Shown here piece by piece: positions 63,113 to 64,000 of a stretch of DNA of 64,000 bases. The stretch is from Aquimarina sp. Aq78 (GTDB lineage Bacteria; Bacteroidota; Bacteroidia; Flavobacteriales; Flavobacteriaceae). Location of the stretch: positions 62,001 through 126,000 of the forward strand of contig NZ_OMKA01000029.1 in the NCBI RefSeq assembly GCF_900299525.1, written 5' to 3'. The notes under the pieces were generated by a model. That model saw only the letters and a program-made list of their open reading frames with translations. It made no database searches and was not told where the DNA came from. A program made the position numbers and the translations under genes. Positions within the stretch are counted from its first letter, which is position 1. Each line of letters starts with the position of its first letter.

Positions 63113-64000
63113 TTACCTTCTGCTTCTTGTTCCAGATCTAGGCATTTCAAGCCCTTCTGGTGCTATTTCAATTTTATTAAACACGACCATTTCTAAGTGC
63201 TCTATCAATAGTTTTGCCTTATTGCTTTTCTTCTTTATTGCATGCTTATTCTGCTCAATAAAAAATACAGGTATAGTGGTGTCATTATCAGCATCATTTC
63301 CAGTGATCTCTCCTACGGGCACTTCTTTATAAGAGAATTGTTCATTATTTCTTTCGGTCTCTACAATGTATGGATATCCTGGAGTTGCCCCATTTTTATC
63401 TCTGATAAACCCAAGTGCATACCAATACTCAACCATTTGTACAAAACTGTTGATACCACGGGCATAATTGACCTGTTGTCCAGCAGGCAAGTGTGTTTGT
63501 CCTTGTCCCTTATCTGTAAATTCACCTACGATCACATCCCAAGGGCTTTGTGGCGGCCACCAATATGTATAGTAAGTAGGTGGTAACGGAACATTAGTCC
63601 CATTGCTAAGTGTTACTTTATTAATTGAGGGTACGGTAAAATTGATATGCTGAACTGTACATTGAAAAAAGTCGGCTTGCCATGGACATGCCATTCTTTT
63701 GGTTAAATCTCCTGGTTCACATCCACCGCCCTCACTCTCATCTCTAGAAGGGTTCAATCCATGTTGCGCATAATAATCTTCATTTTCATACTGTTTGATT
63801 ACATACGGTGCCTCATAAATTACATCATTTTGCATACTCCATGTAACTTCAATACCAGGACACATCGGTAACCCTACACAGTTTCCTACTCCTACCGTAT
63901 CCATTGGATTGATAGGATATGCTTGTGGAGTTTCATTATTAACAAATTTTCCTTCTGCCCATTGTTCTAATAAAAACAATTGGGTTTCATTTAATGCCAT
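63113..64000 (-). CDS. LodA/GoxA-family CTQ quinoprotein amino-acid oxidase (5' end outside window)
   Basis: The C-terminal 295 residues are visible; full-length family members have about 650-750, so the true start is beyond the window end and the Met at the edge is internal. Family features: FLLEQWAEGKFVNN, the NCVGLPMCPGIEVTW segment with the candidate CTQ cysteine (fragment Cys41, less likely Cys47), and MACPWQADFFQC with the candidate CTQ tryptophan (fragment Trp107). The Cys41-Trp107 spacing of 66 is close to the 65 recalled for Marinomonas LodA. LodA oxidises lysine epsilon-amines and GoxA glycine, both releasing H2O2. The substrate here is undetermined. Followed directly by the lodB-like gene. 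Confidence 0.85.
   Translation of the reverse strand: MALNETQLFLLEQWAEGKFVNNETPQAYPINPMDTVGVGNCVGLPMCPGIEVTWSMQNDVIYEAPYVIKQYENEDYYAQHGLNPSRDESEGGGCEPGDLTKRMACPWQADFFQCTVQHINFTVPSINKVTLSNGTNVPLPPTYYTYWWPPQSPWDVIVGEFTDKGQGQTHLPAGQQVNYARGINSFVQMVEYWYALGFIRDKNGATPGYPYIVETERNNEQFSYKEVPVGEITGNDADNDTTIPVFFIEQNKHAIKKKSNKAKLLIEHLEMVVFNKIEIAPEGLEMPRSGTRSRR

Overview
The window reads as a low-GC chromosome segment from a marine-type Flavobacteriaceae bacterium (Bacteroidota). The evidence is the type IX secretion genes (PorP/SprF plus a large type B sorting-domain protein), the near absence of Shine-Dalgarno sequences except a perfect one in front of rpsU, promoters of the TTTG-N18-TAnnTTTG kind, and the order secE-nusG-rplK-rplA-rplJ-rplL-rpoB-rpoC behind a tRNA-tuf-tRNA block. 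Aquimarina-like genera fit, but the genus cannot be fixed from sequence reading alone. No prophage, insertion sequence or CRISPR array was seen.

Layout. 0-2.2 kb: end of a polysaccharide cluster, with a WlbA-type UDP-sugar 3-dehydrogenase and a WlbB-type N-acetyltransferase. 2.7-3.8 kb: a lipoprotein serine hydrolase. 4.0-18 kb, all on the minus strand: the tRNA-Thr/Tyr/Gly/Thr, tuf, tRNA-Trp, secE, nusG, ribosomal protein and rpoBC superoperon, closed by a DUF3467 gene and a strong terminator. 18-20 kb: hpf, a XerC-type recombinase and rpsU. 19.7-32 kb: metabolic and transport genes (alpha-amylase, acyl-CoA dehydrogenase, HhH protein, Na+/alanine symporter, K+ channel, PspC, DUF2851, peroxiredoxin-like membrane protein, AraC regulator, cystathionine beta-synthase-like enzyme, FtsX/LolE-like permease). 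33-34.3 kb: a NamZ-type (DUF1343) muramidase. 34.3-43.7 kb: a TPR histidine kinase and LuxR-type regulator, followed by a convergent PorP/SprF plus 1820-residue type IX adhesin operon. A 14-bp inverted repeat lies upstream of both units.

43.9-56.9 kb is the most unusual part: a plus-strand locus of mostly unrecognised genes. It holds two paralogous small membrane proteins, three zinc-ribbon proteins, a SIMPL-like secreted protein, an SPFH-SHOCT protein, a tryptophan-rich repeat protein, a 1607-residue propeller/TPR protein, and two secreted homologues of the Leptospira surface protein LipL32 that keep its calcium-site residues but lack a lipobox. Four transcription units in it share an upstream ACTCTCATnTTTGTA-like element. 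I treat this as a candidate undescribed envelope-associated system.

56.8-58.9 kb: a cadherin/leucine-rich-repeat lipoprotein gene sits between two ~186-bp direct repeats. One repeat carries the 3' end of a second ykgJ allele that differs from the intact gene only at synonymous sites, which looks like a recombination scar. 59.4-60.1 kb: a methyltransferase. 60.3-64 kb: a minus-strand operon with the C-terminal half of a LodA/GoxA-type CTQ quinoprotein oxidase, its LodB-type flavoprotein and a bicovalent berberine-bridge-type oxidase. It runs off the window end.
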